A stretch of DNA of 64,000 nt from Alistipes putredinis DSM 17216 (GCF_000154465.1 NZ_DS499577.1:184013-248012), one strand, 5' to 3'; positions 1 to 8,530 are shown, counted from the first letter of the stretch. Notes: generated from the sequence alone by a model not told the origin. Numbers and translations: made by a program.

Positions 1-1
1 G

Positions 2-388
2 CATCTGGGCCTGACGCCACAGTCGATTCATAAGTTCGGTACCTATAACGTGCGGGCCAAAGACGAGGAGGAGGCCGAGAAGCTGGTGCGGGACGCTCAT
101 CTGCTCGAAGACGCGGGATGTTTCGCCATCGTGCTCGAGAAGATTCCTGCGGCGCTGGGGACCCGGGTCGCCTCCGAACTGCGGATTCCGATCATCGGTA
201 TCGGGGCCGGGGGCGGTGTGGACGGACAGGTGCTCGTGATTCACGATATGCTGGGGATCAATAAGGGTTTCTCGCCGCGTTTCCTGCGCCGTTATGCCGA
301 TTTGCACGAGGTGATGACCGGTGCGGTCACGTCTTATGTTGAGGACGTCAAATCGGGCGATTTCCCGAATGAGTCGGAGCAATATTAG
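2..388 (+). CDS. panB: PanB, 3-methyl-2-oxobutanoate hydroxymethyltransferase (3' part)
   Basis: This is the C-terminal part of ketopantoate hydroxymethyltransferase, the cytoplasmic enzyme that adds a hydroxymethyl group from methylene-tetrahydrofolate to 2-oxoisovalerate in pantothenate/CoA synthesis. The frame is open from base 2 (HLGLTPQSIHKFGTY), so the gene begins before the window. The family motifs LTPQSI, VLEKIP and IPIIGIGAGGGVDGQVLV are visible, followed by HDMLGI and a normal C-terminus. The GTG at position 50 is internal, not the start. A hairpin terminator follows. Identification is from recognised family motifs. Confidence 0.93.
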   Translation, partial: HLGLTPQSIHKFGTYNVRAKDEEEAEKLVRDAHLLEDAGCFAIVLEKIPAALGTRVASELRIPIIGIGAGGGVDGQVLVIHDMLGINKGFSPRFLRRYADLHEVMTGAVTSYVEDVKSGDFPNESEQY

Positions 389-420
389 AAATACGGGTTT
401 TTATATCCTCTTTTATGTGT

Positions 421-455
421 ATCGGAAGTTCCCGGCGGAGCTTCCGATATTTTTT
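421..455 (+). terminator. Intrinsic terminator after panB
   Basis: An 8-bp inverted repeat ATCGGAAG/CTTCCGAT (421-428 and 441-448) is followed by ATTTTTTCG, 33 bases after the panB stop. This is a typical rho-independent terminator for panB. Confidence 0.75.
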
Positions 456-847
456 CGTTATGTCCTGTTCGATGCTTGAGGGGAATAGGCTTTCGTGCCG
501 GATGGACGGCGCGAGACCGTATTGTGGCTTTCACCGCTGTATGTACGGCGATATGTCGGCGGCGGGGTGAGAGTGCCGGATCCATTACGGGGATTGCCGA
601 TCTCGAAGGTTCGGGAAAGGGACGGGAACGGATTTGTCCCGATCTTCGAAAATAGCACACGTTTCGTTTGGAATGCAATATTATTTGCTGTCTTTATAAA
701 AGAATGAGGCCGAAATCCCGGCAGACAGGCCGATTCGGGTTTTGACCGCAGGTGAAGATCGATTGAGAATGAATGGCGGAAGGGTATCTTCTGGCGAAGA
801 TTCCCGCTGCCGACCCGAGTAAATAAATAATTAAACCTGTATCGTTT
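456..847. other. Intergenic stretch without a recognisable gene
   Basis: The 390 bases between the panB terminator and the phage-tail-like gene hold short overlapping frames on both strands, none with recognisable protein features. A TTTG at 667-670 and a TATTATTTG at 679-687 resemble a Bacteroidetes promoter, but the -7 box has one base too many, so I do not call it. Confidence 0.5.
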
Positions 848-2368
848 ATGGAAAAACAGATCGATGCGACGGAAAATCCGTCCAGACTGGAGAACGCAAG
901 TGCAAGGGCGTTGTCTGCCGACCGTTCCGAACAGGCATCCCGTCCCGGAACATTCAGTACTATGATGAGCGACCGCGTGATTTTTTCTTCGGCATCCGCC
1001 CGGATCGTCGCTGCGGAACAGGTAAAGGGAAACAAAATCGCAGCGATGAAGCCGGGTGCGGACACTTCGCTGGCATCGGCTGCCAATTGGAAAACGACGA
1101 ACGGCAGCAACCTTTCGTTCGGAAATTTTCACGGTAAATCGTGTATGAAAACCGTAGGTGCCGGATCATCGGCAGGGGTCTGGCTCGACTATTTCGAAGA
1201 TGCCCCGCTTTGTTCCCAGGGACGGCCGATGGCGACTTCGGTCGATGTCTTCGCCGAGGCTCCGGCGCAGATTCGCCTGGGAGCTGCGGATGAAACGAAA
1301 AGTATCGTCGAGCTTGCGGAATATCAAGTGGGGCGATGGATTCGGATATCGACGGTTTTGACACCGACCGGTATGCGGAATTTTCAGATATATAATAATA
1401 CCGCCGGAGCCATTGTATATTTCCGGAATGCGAAGGTCGAGTTTTCCTCTTCACCGACACTCTATACGCCGCAAGCCCAGGATAATATTTGGCATGCCGA
1501 TTTGGAATTTCCATGTGGCAATAACGAATTCGCAGAAGACGATCAATTCTTTTTTGTGCAGAAAAATCCGGCAACTGGAAGTACGATTCGTCAATATTGG
1601 AAACTGGTAACAGCTGCGGGAGAAGATTGGATCGAGTTTTCGAGTACTGATTCCGAAGGAACCGGCGAGCCCCAGCCGGGCGACTGGATCGCCCAGTTCG
1701 GTAATCGCAGCGATGTCAAACGCCAGTCGGCCATAGTGCAAGAGTTCGCATCGAGCGGACAGTTCCTAATTGTATGGTACGATGCTGTCAACTCATACAG
1801 TACGACTGGAAAAGATCGCATCCATATCGGCAATGGAGCGCTCGATGTCGTAAATATGAGAGCAAATAGCTTGGAAACCGATACGTTGAATGTCAAGAGT
1901 CGGATCGATGCGGGGACCATCGTCGCCACAGGCAATATCACGACGAAGGGAACCCTGACCGCTTCAAAGATCGAGGGCGATTTCCCCATGGATATACCGG
2001 ATGACTTGGAGGTTAATACCGTTACGGCTTCGGGGACTGTGAAAGCTCTCAATGGAGAGTTCGATACCGTTACAGTGAAAGATAAAAACATTATATTAAA
2101 TCAAGAAGGAATCACCTGTAAAGGACCCGCATTAGCAGGTAATTTGTCTGCGAATGGAATTGTATTGAAAAAGGATAATACTACATATATTGAATTATCA
2201 ACTTTAGGTAATCTATACACGGTTATCCGTCTCCATAATCTTCCACAAGGCGGCCCTAAAGATTCTCGGATTCAAACCTTACCCACTAATCATATTTTTA
2301 TCAATACAGATGAACCTTTTGCAGAAAATCAATTTGGTAAATTTTACCCTTTAGGTATCAAACTATAA
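848..2368 (+). CDS. Phage tail-tip/fibre-like protein, isolated
   Basis: A 506-residue protein of unknown function with features of Bacteroidales phage minor structural proteins. The segment PGDWIAQFGNRSDVKRQSAIVQ (about residues 277-298) resembles a motif I associate with tail-tip proteins. The region from about 345 on is a repetitive beta-rich fibre-like stretch (ANSLETDTLNVKSRIDAGT and similar). Residues 75-200 resemble a beta-sandwich, possibly carbohydrate binding. There is no signal peptide. No other phage gene is near, so this is either a prophage remnant or a domesticated tail protein. The last ~90 codons are visibly more AT-rich than the rest, suggesting a mosaic C-terminus. It converges with the lipoprotein gene beyond the IS element. 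Confidence 0.6.
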   Translation: MEKQIDATENPSRLENASARALSADRSEQASRPGTFSTMMSDRVIFSSASARIVAAEQVKGNKIAAMKPGADTSLASAANWKTTNGSNLSFGNFHGKSCMKTVGAGSSAGVWLDYFEDAPLCSQGRPMATSVDVFAEAPAQIRLGAADETKSIVELAEYQVGRWIRISTVLTPTGMRNFQIYNNTAGAIVYFRNAKVEFSSSPTLYTPQAQDNIWHADLEFPCGNNEFAEDDQFFFVQKNPATGSTIRQYWKLVTAAGEDWIEFSSTDSEGTGEPQPGDWIAQFGNRSDVKRQSAIVQEFASSGQFLIVWYDAVNSYSTTGKDRIHIGNGALDVVNMRANSLETDTLNVKSRIDAGTIVATGNITTKGTLTASKIEGDFPMDIPDDLEVNTVTASGTVKALNGEFDTVTVKDKNIILNQEGITCKGPALAGNLSANGIVLKKDNTTYIELSTLGNLYTVIRLHNLPQGGPKDSRIQTLPTNHIFINTDEPFAENQFGKFYPLGIKL

Positions 2369-2403
2369 CGATATTCACTGAAAAGAGAGGAAAATTATTG
2401 ATG

Positions 2404-2422
2404 TGCACCCCAAAGTTTGGAC
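2404..2422 (+). repeat. IS terminal inverted repeat, left
   Basis: TGCACCCCAAAGTTTGGAC. It matches the reverse complement of the other end (TGCACCCCAAAAGTTGGAC) with two mismatches. Confidence 0.9.
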
Positions 2423-2433
2423 TGATTAATAAT

Positions 2434-3225
2434 TCAGATAGCATGAGTTCGGTATTGTACCGGGCTCATGTTGTTTAAAGCGGTCTTTATTCGCTTGTTA
2501 TTGTAGTAATTTATGTATTCCTCCAGTTCCTTGCGGAAATGATCGACAGACTCGAACTTCTGCAAATATAATAATTCTGATTTTAACAGTCCGAAAAAGT
2601 TTTCCATAACCGCATTATCCAAACAGTTTCCCTTACGAGACATGCTCTGACTAATACCTTTTTCACGCAGCCGATATTGATAGCGTTTCATCTGGTACTG
2701 CCAACCCTGATCCGAGTGAAGTATAAGTTCCGGAGCATCGGGCAGATCCTTTATGGCATCTTCAAGCATTTTCATTGTTTGGTAAAAGGTCGGATGTTCA
2801 GCTATATTATAACTTATTATTTCCCTGTTATATAAGTCCATAATAGGCGACAGATAAAGCTTCTTGCCGAACAGAGAAAATTCAGTAAGGTCTGTAACCC
2901 ACTTTTGATTAGGACGTTCCGCCATAAAATTACGTTTCAGCAAGTCGGGCACCACGGCACCAACCTCTCCTTTGTATGAACGATATTTTTTTAGGCGCAC
3001 CTGGCATTTAACTCCACATTCGTTCATTAACCTCAGTACCGTTTTATGGTTTATAGAATATCCGCGATTGTGCATCTCTACTGTGATACGGCGGTAACCA
3101 TAACGTCCCTTATGATCGTGGTATATACTTACAATCTCGTTTTTCTCTTGTTTGTATTTATCGGGGAACTTTAACTGCTTCAGATGATAATAGAACGTAC
3201 TACGCGCCATCCCCGTAACTTCCAA
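2434..3225 (-). CDS. IS3-family transposase OrfB (DDE integrase core)
   Basis: The catalytic half of the transposase: an N-terminal HTH_21-like part (STFYYHLKQL, YGYRRIT) followed by an rve integrase core. The DDE residues are visible in WVTDLTEF, LILHSDQGW and NAVMENFFGLLKSEL. The frame stays open upstream of the first ATG (AKAIEELRPEHTLPTLLEVTG, about 3272-3225) and overlaps the end of orfA in the -1 frame. OrfB is therefore probably made as an OrfAB fusion by -1 frameshifting near the CAAAAG at about 3267-3272. It appears intact. Confidence 0.93.
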   Translation of the reverse strand: MEVTGMARSTFYYHLKQLKFPDKYKQEKNEIVSIYHDHKGRYGYRRITVEMHNRGYSINHKTVLRLMNECGVKCQVRLKKYRSYKGEVGAVVPDLLKRNFMAERPNQKWVTDLTEFSLFGKKLYLSPIMDLYNREIISYNIAEHPTFYQTMKMLEDAIKDLPDAPELILHSDQGWQYQMKRYQYRLREKGISQSMSRKGNCLDNAVMENFFGLLKSELLYLQKFESVDHFRKELEEYINYYNNKRIKTALNNMSPVQYRTHAI

Positions 3226-3251
3226 TAGCGTGGGAAGGGTATGTTCCGGTC

Positions 3252-3776
3252 TTAGTTCTTCGATGGCTTTTGCCCGTTCCCGTTCTCGCGGACGATGCGT
3301 TCCTCGACTAAGACCCTCAATTTTTTTAAGTAAGCAACCTCGGCGCGAAGACGTTGGTTTTCGACTCGCAAGTCATTTTCTTCCTGTGGTTGTAGTTCCT
3401 GTTTATTAGGTTTGGTTCTCATCTTACCCCGATTATCACGGTAAAGACCGGATTCACCTTCTTCATAATAGATACGCTCCCATTTGCTCAGCGTACTCTC
3501 ATTGTAAATACCGAACTTTGCCGTTGTTTCCGTTAAAGATAAGTGATTCTCGTGCATGTGCCTGATAGCTGACAACTTAAAATCGCCGCTGTAAGTATAT
3601 TGCCGTATACGAAGACCTGCTTCGCCGAACTCTTTATAACGCGCAATCCAACGCGACAAAGGCGTATAGCTTATTCCAAAATGCTTGGAGGCGGACGATA
3701 CGGAATGTTGCCCTCTGACAACAGACAAAACTGCTGTTAATTTCTCCTCATAACTGTACTTCATAAAACACCCCAA
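3252..3776 (-). CDS. IS3-family transposase OrfA (HTH)
   Basis: A 174-residue DNA-binding protein with two tandem helix-turn-helix segments (SVSSASKHFGISYTPLSRWI and LTETTAKFGIYNESTLSKWE), then a basic linker and a coiled-coil/leucine-rich end (ENDLRVENQRLRAEVAYLKKLRVLVEE). This layout is typical of IS3 members whose OrfA recognises the element ends. Its 3' end overlaps the orfB frame, and a run CAAAAG shortly before the stop codon allows a -1 slip into orfB. Confidence 0.9.
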   Translation of the reverse strand: MGCFMKYSYEEKLTAVLSVVRGQHSVSSASKHFGISYTPLSRWIARYKEFGEAGLRIRQYTYSGDFKLSAIRHMHENHLSLTETTAKFGIYNESTLSKWERIYYEEGESGLYRDNRGKMRTKPNKQELQPQEENDLRVENQRLRAEVAYLKKLRVLVEERIVRENGNGQKPSKN

Positions 3777-3783
3777 AAGTTAT

Positions 3784-3802
3784 GTCCAACTTTTGGGGTG
3801 CA
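3784..3802 (-). repeat. IS terminal inverted repeat, right
   Basis: Reads TGCACCCCAAAAGTTGGAC on the minus strand, next to the orfA start. It pairs with the left end at 17 of 19 positions. Confidence 0.9.
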
Positions 3803-3822
3803 GTTCATATTTTCCTCTCTTT

Positions 3823-4725
3823 TTATAGTTTCTTGATAGTTAAACATGCAAATTCTGTATCGTCCGTATTTTCTGAAGCACCTAACTGTTGCCAGGTCGT
3901 ATTTTCGAGTGTGCAGAGCAAACCGTTGATTTCCCACTGTTGGGGATTCAGAACGCGATATACATTCTCCGATCCGCTTTGTAATTCAAATTCCGGTTCT
4001 TCAGGAGATAAACATATCTTGCACGCATATTGTAAATCATGTAGAGGATTCGGATCTGCAATTGTGGCCGTGCAGTATAATTTTTCTAATCTTTGTCCCG
4101 GTAAATTCGTAAATCCGAGAAAATTGACCGGACGAGTTCTTGCATAATAGGTCGCCTTTAATATATCAGAGTTGAGTGTATTTTCATTGTCTATATTATT
4201 TTCTAATTGCATGAGTGGTGTCCCGAAGGTGTAATAAAATGCATCGCATCGAATCTCATTTGTCACAATTGGGATAGTTTGGAATCGACGTATGGATAGA
4301 TTCCCAATGGAAACAATTGCTTCGACGGTAAAATTGTCCGTTACATCTGTTAAGTCAATCGTAATTTGCGATGAATTCATATTGTAATCGGGATTGATTA
4401 TATATGAGGATGAATGATCTGTTTTCCCCATAATAGGAGCCGAACAGTTCCAACGGACATTACACTTTTCTTTGGCAGGAGAAAGCCACCAGATTGATTG
4501 GATTTTTGCTGTTTTTTCTTGAATGATTTCTTCAATTAAGGAATAATAGTTTGTAAGAATTACTGATGTTTCTTCCCAAACTTCCACGCCATAGACATCG
4601 TGACCATCTTTATAAGGAATTCCCAGTTCGTCACCGATCGGATCGAAATTGGTATTGTCGTCCGAGCAGGAGGTTCCGGAGGCGAGCAAAAGCGTTGCCG
4701 TAATAAAAAGCAGAATTCTTTTCAT
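3823..4725 (-). CDS. Putative lipoprotein of unknown function
   Basis: A 300-residue protein with a lipoprotein-type signal (MKRILLFITATLLLASGTSC, with SDDN after the Cys). The residue three before the Cys is Gly rather than Leu, so the lipobox is weak, but the basic start, hydrophobic core and acidic residues after Cys fit an exported Bacteroidetes lipoprotein. The rest looks beta-rich, and I recognise no domain. The last codons (ACT ATC AAG AAA CTA TAA) and the AAAGAGAGGAAAAT after the stop resemble, in inverted orientation, the end of the phage-tail-like gene across the IS. It may belong with that gene as a small accessory unit. Confidence 0.55.
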   Translation of the reverse strand: MKRILLFITATLLLASGTSCSDDNTNFDPIGDELGIPYKDGHDVYGVEVWEETSVILTNYYSLIEEIIQEKTAKIQSIWWLSPAKEKCNVRWNCSAPIMGKTDHSSSYIINPDYNMNSSQITIDLTDVTDNFTVEAIVSIGNLSIRRFQTIPIVTNEIRCDAFYYTFGTPLMQLENNIDNENTLNSDILKATYYARTRPVNFLGFTNLPGQRLEKLYCTATIADPNPLHDLQYACKICLSPEEPEFELQSGSENVYRVLNPQQWEINGLLCTLENTTWQQLGASENTDDTEFACLTIKKL

Positions 4726-5082
4726 GATAGAAGAGTGTCTAACGTATCATGTATCTTTTCGGTGATTCGGCTTGCAGGACGATAGTTTGCCGATGCGCCG
4801 CCTATATTTTTATGAAGTAAAAACTTAAAATCAAGCGCACTATATTAATTAAACGATAGAATTGTAATAAAATTTCATACGGGAATCGTTTTTTGAAAAA
4901 GGTGATACTTGGATGCCGAGACCTCGCTCCCCAGAGGCAAACAATACGCTTCGGCAGCGTCGTGGTGGCTTGATGCCCGTGATTTTGAAACGGTCGCCCT
5001 GCTGTAAGGATGTTTTTCTTGCTGTGGAGCCGATTTTTTGGAAATTCGGGGCGTGTACGAAAAATAATCCAAAAATTATGAT
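4726..5082. other. Divergent intergenic region before guaB, hairpin-rich
   Basis: No gene is recognised. Small hairpins lie at about 4921-4938 (CCTCgctccccaGAGG), 4947-4961 (ACGCTtcggcAGCGT) and 4969-4979. Short frames run across this area on both strands, but none resembles a known protein. It may hold a structured RNA or a gene remnant. Confidence 0.4.
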
Positions 5083-5090
5083 TACTTTTG
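5083..5090 (+). promoter_or_regulatory. guaB promoter -7 box
   Basis: TACTTTTG matches the Bacteroidetes -7 consensus TAnnTTTG, 22 bases before the guaB start codon. No clear -33 TTTG lies at the usual distance. Confidence 0.6.
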
Positions 5091-5112
5091 CAGGCAACAA
5101 AATCTCACTCCT

Positions 5113-6585
5113 ATGTCTTTTATCAATGAGAAGGTGCAACCCGAAGGACTTACGTTCGACGATGTGCTTTTGGTGCCCGCATACTCCGAAGTGTTGCCGC
5201 GTGAGGTCAGCGTAGTGACCCGTTTTTCCCGAAACATCCAACTCAACATCCCGATCGTATCGGCCGCCATGGATACGGTGACCGAGGCGCCTCTGGCTAT
5301 CGCCCTGGCCCGCGAAGGCGGTATCGGCGTAATTCACAAGAATATGTCGATTGCCGAGCAAGCGGCTCACGTGCGGAAGGTGAAGCGTGCCGAAAACGGT
5401 ATGATCTACGACCCGATCACTATTTCCAAGGACGATACCGTAGGCGATGCGCTGGCATTGATGAAGGAGAACAAGATCGGCGGTATTCCCGTCGTGGCTC
5501 CGGATCAGCATTTGATCGGCATCGTGACCAACCGCGATTTGCGGTTCCAGCGCGATATGAACCGCAAGATCGACGAGGTGATGACCAAGGAGGGGCTGGT
5601 GACCACTCACAACTCCGACTTGCAGCGTGCGGCCGACATTCTGCTGCGCAACAAAATCGAGAAGTTGCCCGTAGTCGATGCCGACGGCAAGCTCGTCGGA
5701 TTGATTACCTATAAGGATATTACGAAAGTGCAGGACCATCCCAACGCCTGTAAGGATGCGAAAGGCCGTCTGCGCGTTGCGGCGGGGGTCGGCATCACAC
5801 CCGACGTGATGGATCGCGTGAAGGCGCTCGTCGATGAGGATGTCGATGCCGTCGTGCTCGATACGGCCCATGGCCATTCGGTCAATGTGAAGAATACGCT
5901 GCACAAGATCAAGGCGGTTTATCCGGATCTGGAGGTGGTCGTAGGCAATATCGCCACGGCCGAAGCCGCCGAGTTCCTGATTTCCAACGGTGCCGACGGC
6001 GTGAAGGTGGGTATCGGCCCCGGTTCGATCTGTACGACCCGCGTCATTGCGGGCGTGGGCGTGCCGCAGTTGTCGGCTATTTACGGCGCTGCGTCCGTAG
6101 CCCGCAAGTACGGCATTCCGGTCATTGCCGACGGCGGTTTGCGTTATTCGGGCGATATCGTCAAGGCGCTTGCCGCAGGCGGCGACTGCGTGATGATCGG
6201 TTCGATGTTCGCCGGTACGGAGGAGGCTCCGGGCGAAACGATCATTTACAACGGCCGCAAGTTCAAGAGCTATCGCGGCATGGGGTCGTTGGACGCTATG
6301 AAAGCCGGTTCGGCCGACCGCTACTTCCAGAAGGGCGATGTGAATATCAATAAACTGGTCCCGGAAGGTATCGTGGCCCGTGTGCCCTTCAAGGGAATGC
6401 TTTCGGAAACGGTTTTCCAGTTGGTCGGCGGTATTCGCGCCGGTATGGGTTACTGCGGTGCGCGGGACATCGAGGCGCTCAAGCAGGCTCAATTCATCCG
6501 CATCACCTCGTCAGGTATGCAGGAGAGCCATCCCCACGATGTTGCCATCACGAGCGAGGCGCCGAATTACAGCAGCGAGCGCTAA
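5113..6585 (+). CDS. guaB: IMP dehydrogenase
   Basis: Oxidises IMP to XMP with NAD+, the committed step of guanine nucleotide synthesis, in the cytoplasm. The 490 residues are full length: an N-terminal TIM-barrel part (LTFDDVLLVPAYSEVLP), two CBS domains at about residues 95-205 (ISKDDTVGDALALM, RAADILLRNKIEKLPVV), then the catalytic barrel. The catalytic Cys is residue 307 in GIGPGSICTTR, and the flap region (YRGMGSLDAM) is present. The ATG at 5113 suits the family N-terminus. It heads a guaB-small membrane protein-guaA unit. Confidence 0.98.
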   Translation: MSFINEKVQPEGLTFDDVLLVPAYSEVLPREVSVVTRFSRNIQLNIPIVSAAMDTVTEAPLAIALAREGGIGVIHKNMSIAEQAAHVRKVKRAENGMIYDPITISKDDTVGDALALMKENKIGGIPVVAPDQHLIGIVTNRDLRFQRDMNRKIDEVMTKEGLVTTHNSDLQRAADILLRNKIEKLPVVDADGKLVGLITYKDITKVQDHPNACKDAKGRLRVAAGVGITPDVMDRVKALVDEDVDAVVLDTAHGHSVNVKNTLHKIKAVYPDLEVVVGNIATAEAAEFLISNGADGVKVGIGPGSICTTRVIAGVGVPQLSAIYGAASVARKYGIPVIADGGLRYSGDIVKALAAGGDCVMIGSMFAGTEEAPGETIIYNGRKFKSYRGMGSLDAMKAGSADRYFQKGDVNINKLVPEGIVARVPFKGMLSETVFQLVGGIRAGMGYCGARDIEALKQAQFIRITSSGMQESHPHDVAITSEAPNYSSER

Positions 6586-6599
6586 ACTCCTGACCCGCT

Positions 6600-6842
6600 A
6601 TGTCGAATTTCCGAAGAAATCGGTTGCGAACGACCCGATACGATTGGGCGGCGGTGTTCGTTGTTCTGACGCTTTTGGCGATCTGGTGGTTTACGGGCTG
6701 TCGGTACGCATGGATGCGCCATCTGGTGTTGGCATCGGCGCTTTTCTATTTTTTCGTCGTCCGTATCGCCGTGAATCTGTACCGTATGAAAAAGGATAAT
6801 TCGGAAAATGCGAGTGAAGAAAATAAAACCAAATTAGGATAG
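6600..6842 (+). CDS. Small two-helix membrane protein between guaB and guaA
   Basis: An 80-residue protein of unknown function. A basic N-terminus (MSNFRRNRLRTTRYD) is followed by two hydrophobic segments (about 18-33 and 41-60) and a charged C-terminal tail. It starts 15 bases after the guaB stop, and its TAG is directly followed by the guaA ATG, so it is probably co-transcribed and translationally linked with both. Base use resembles its neighbours. No family recognised. Confidence 0.6.
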   Translation: MSNFRRNRLRTTRYDWAAVFVVLTLLAIWWFTGCRYAWMRHLVLASALFYFFVVRIAVNLYRMKKDNSENASEENKTKLG

Positions 6843-8378
6843 ATGCAGGAAAAAATAGTCATTCTGGATTTCGGATCGCAGTACACGCAGTTGATCGCAC
6901 GCCGCGTGCGTGAACTCAACGTCTATTGCGAGATCCACCCTTTCAACAAGATCCCTGAACTGGATGCTTCGGTGCGGGGCGTCATTCTTTCGGGAAGTCC
7001 CTTTTCCGTACGGGACGAGAAAGCCCCGAAGCCCGATCTGACGGCGATCAAAGGTCGTCTGCCGTTGCTGGGCGTCTGCTACGGCGCACAATACCTGGCT
7101 CATTTCTACGGCGGCGAAGTGCAGTCGGCTCCCAGCCGGGAGTACGGACGTGCGATGCTTACGGTCGTCGAGCCGTCCGATCCGCTGATGCAGGGAGTTC
7201 CGTCGCCTACGCAGGTGTGGATGTCGCACGGAGATACGATTACCTCGGTTCCCGACACCTACCGGGTGATCGCCAGCACGGAGGACGTGCGCTATGCCGC
7301 CTTCCGTATTGAGGGAGAGCGGAGTTGGGGTATTCAGTTCCATCCGGAGGTGTATCATTCGACGGACGGCATTACGCTGCTTCGGAATTTCGTGGTCGGC
7401 ATTTGCGGCTGCAAACAGGACTGGACGCCGGAGAGTTTCGTCGAAACGACCGTCCGGGAATTGCGTGAGAAGTTGGGCGACGACCGTGTAGTGCTCGGTC
7501 TTTCCGGCGGTGTCGATTCGTCGGTGGCTGCCGTGCTGCTGCACCGGGCGATCGGCAAAAACCTTTATTGTATCTTCGTGGATTCGGGGCTTCTGCGCAA
7601 GAACGAGTTCGACAGCGTGCTCGAATCGTACAAGGGGATGGGTTTGAATGTCAAGGGTGTCAAGGCCCACGACCGGTTTTTGGGCGACCTGGCCGGAGTG
7701 ACCGATCCCGAGAAGAAGCGCAAGATCATCGGCCGCGATTTCGTGGAGGTGTTCAATGCCGAGGCCAAGCAGATCGAGAACGTAAAGTGGCTGGCGCAGG
7801 GTACGATCTATCCCGACGTGGTGGAGTCCGCTTCGGCATCGGTCAAGGGACCTGCCGCGATGATCAAGTCGCACCACAACGTCGGCGGCCTGCCCGAAGA
7901 GATGCACCTGAAAATCGTCGAGCCGCTGCGCCTGCTCTTTAAGGACGAGGTGCGCCGCGTGGGTAAGTCCCTCGGCATCGATCCGCAGCTGTTGGGGCGG
8001 CATCCGTTCCCCGGTCCGGGCCTTGCGATCCGTATTCTGGGCGATATTACCCCGGAGAAGGTGGAAATTCTGCAAAATGTGGATAAAATCTATATCGATG
8101 CCCTGCGCGAGTGGGGACTTTACGACCAGGTATGGCAGGCGGGAGCGATTCTGCTGCCCGTGAAGAGCGTCGGCGTAATGGGCGATGAGCGCACGTACGA
8201 GAGCTGCGTGGCGCTGCGTGCCGTAGCTTCGACCGATGGCATGACGGCCGACTGGGTGCACCTGCCGTACGATTTTCTGGCTGCGGTGTCCAACGACATC
8301 ATCAACAAGGTGCGCGGGGTCAATCGCGTAGTGTACGACATCTCTTCCAAGCCGCCCGCAACGATCGAGTGGGAATAG
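6843..8378 (+). CDS. guaA: GMP synthase (glutamine-hydrolysing)
   Basis: Converts XMP to GMP using ATP and glutamine. The 511 residues have the usual order. The class I glutamine amidotransferase domain carries Cys79 in GVCYGAQYL and His167/Glu169 in FHPEVYHS. The ATP pyrophosphatase domain has the PP-loop LSGGVDSSVAAVL at about 220-232. The C-terminal dimerisation domain ends KPPATIEWE. It follows guaB closely, so the two steps from IMP to GMP are in one operon, closed by a strong terminator. Confidence 0.98.
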   Translation: MQEKIVILDFGSQYTQLIARRVRELNVYCEIHPFNKIPELDASVRGVILSGSPFSVRDEKAPKPDLTAIKGRLPLLGVCYGAQYLAHFYGGEVQSAPSREYGRAMLTVVEPSDPLMQGVPSPTQVWMSHGDTITSVPDTYRVIASTEDVRYAAFRIEGERSWGIQFHPEVYHSTDGITLLRNFVVGICGCKQDWTPESFVETTVRELREKLGDDRVVLGLSGGVDSSVAAVLLHRAIGKNLYCIFVDSGLLRKNEFDSVLESYKGMGLNVKGVKAHDRFLGDLAGVTDPEKKRKIIGRDFVEVFNAEAKQIENVKWLAQGTIYPDVVESASASVKGPAAMIKSHHNVGGLPEEMHLKIVEPLRLLFKDEVRRVGKSLGIDPQLLGRHPFPGPGLAIRILGDITPEKVEILQNVDKIYIDALREWGLYDQVWQAGAILLPVKSVGVMGDERTYESCVALRAVASTDGMTADWVHLPYDFLAAVSNDIINKVRGVNRVVYDISSKPPATIEWE

Positions 8379-8391
8379 GAATTTAGGTCGA

Positions 8392-8435
8392 AAATGCAAA
8401 AGACGGAAACCCTGCGGTTTCCGTCTTTTGCATTT
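8392..8435 (+). terminator. Terminator after guaA
   Basis: A perfect 19-bp stem (8392-8410 with 8417-8435, arm AAATGCAAAAGACGGAAAC) with a 6-base loop. The T-rich end on each strand lets it act for guaA and possibly for the converging GH13 gene. Confidence 0.9.
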
Positions 8436-8530
8436 GTAAAATGTCGGTTCTTTGGCGGGAGTTTGGCGGCCGGCCTTTACTTGTGGGGGCGTTCGGAATG
8501 GGTTAAACGCAGCTTCGGTGCGGTTCGCTG

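Larger units (their letters stand above)
2404..3802 (-). mobile_element. Complete IS3-family insertion sequence
   Basis: A 1,399-bp element bounded by 19-bp terminal inverted repeats (2404-2422 and 3784-3802) that match at 17 of 19 positions, beginning TG and ending CA. It encodes OrfA and OrfB on the minus strand in the IS3 arrangement. I see no convincing 3-4 bp target duplication: the left flank ends GATG and the right flank starts GTTC. It sits between two convergent genes, between the arms of an older inverted repeat. Confidence 0.93.

Noticed and set aside
2400..3806. Target-site duplication of the IS
   Set aside because: The 3-4 bases on each side (GATG and GTTC) do not match.
4849..6492. 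Long minus-strand frame of 547 residues opposite guaB
   Set aside because: It mirrors guaB, is His/Arg/Gly-rich and has no family signature. GC-rich coding regions give such shadow frames; similar ones opposite guaA, suf, the TPR gene and aroC were also rejected.
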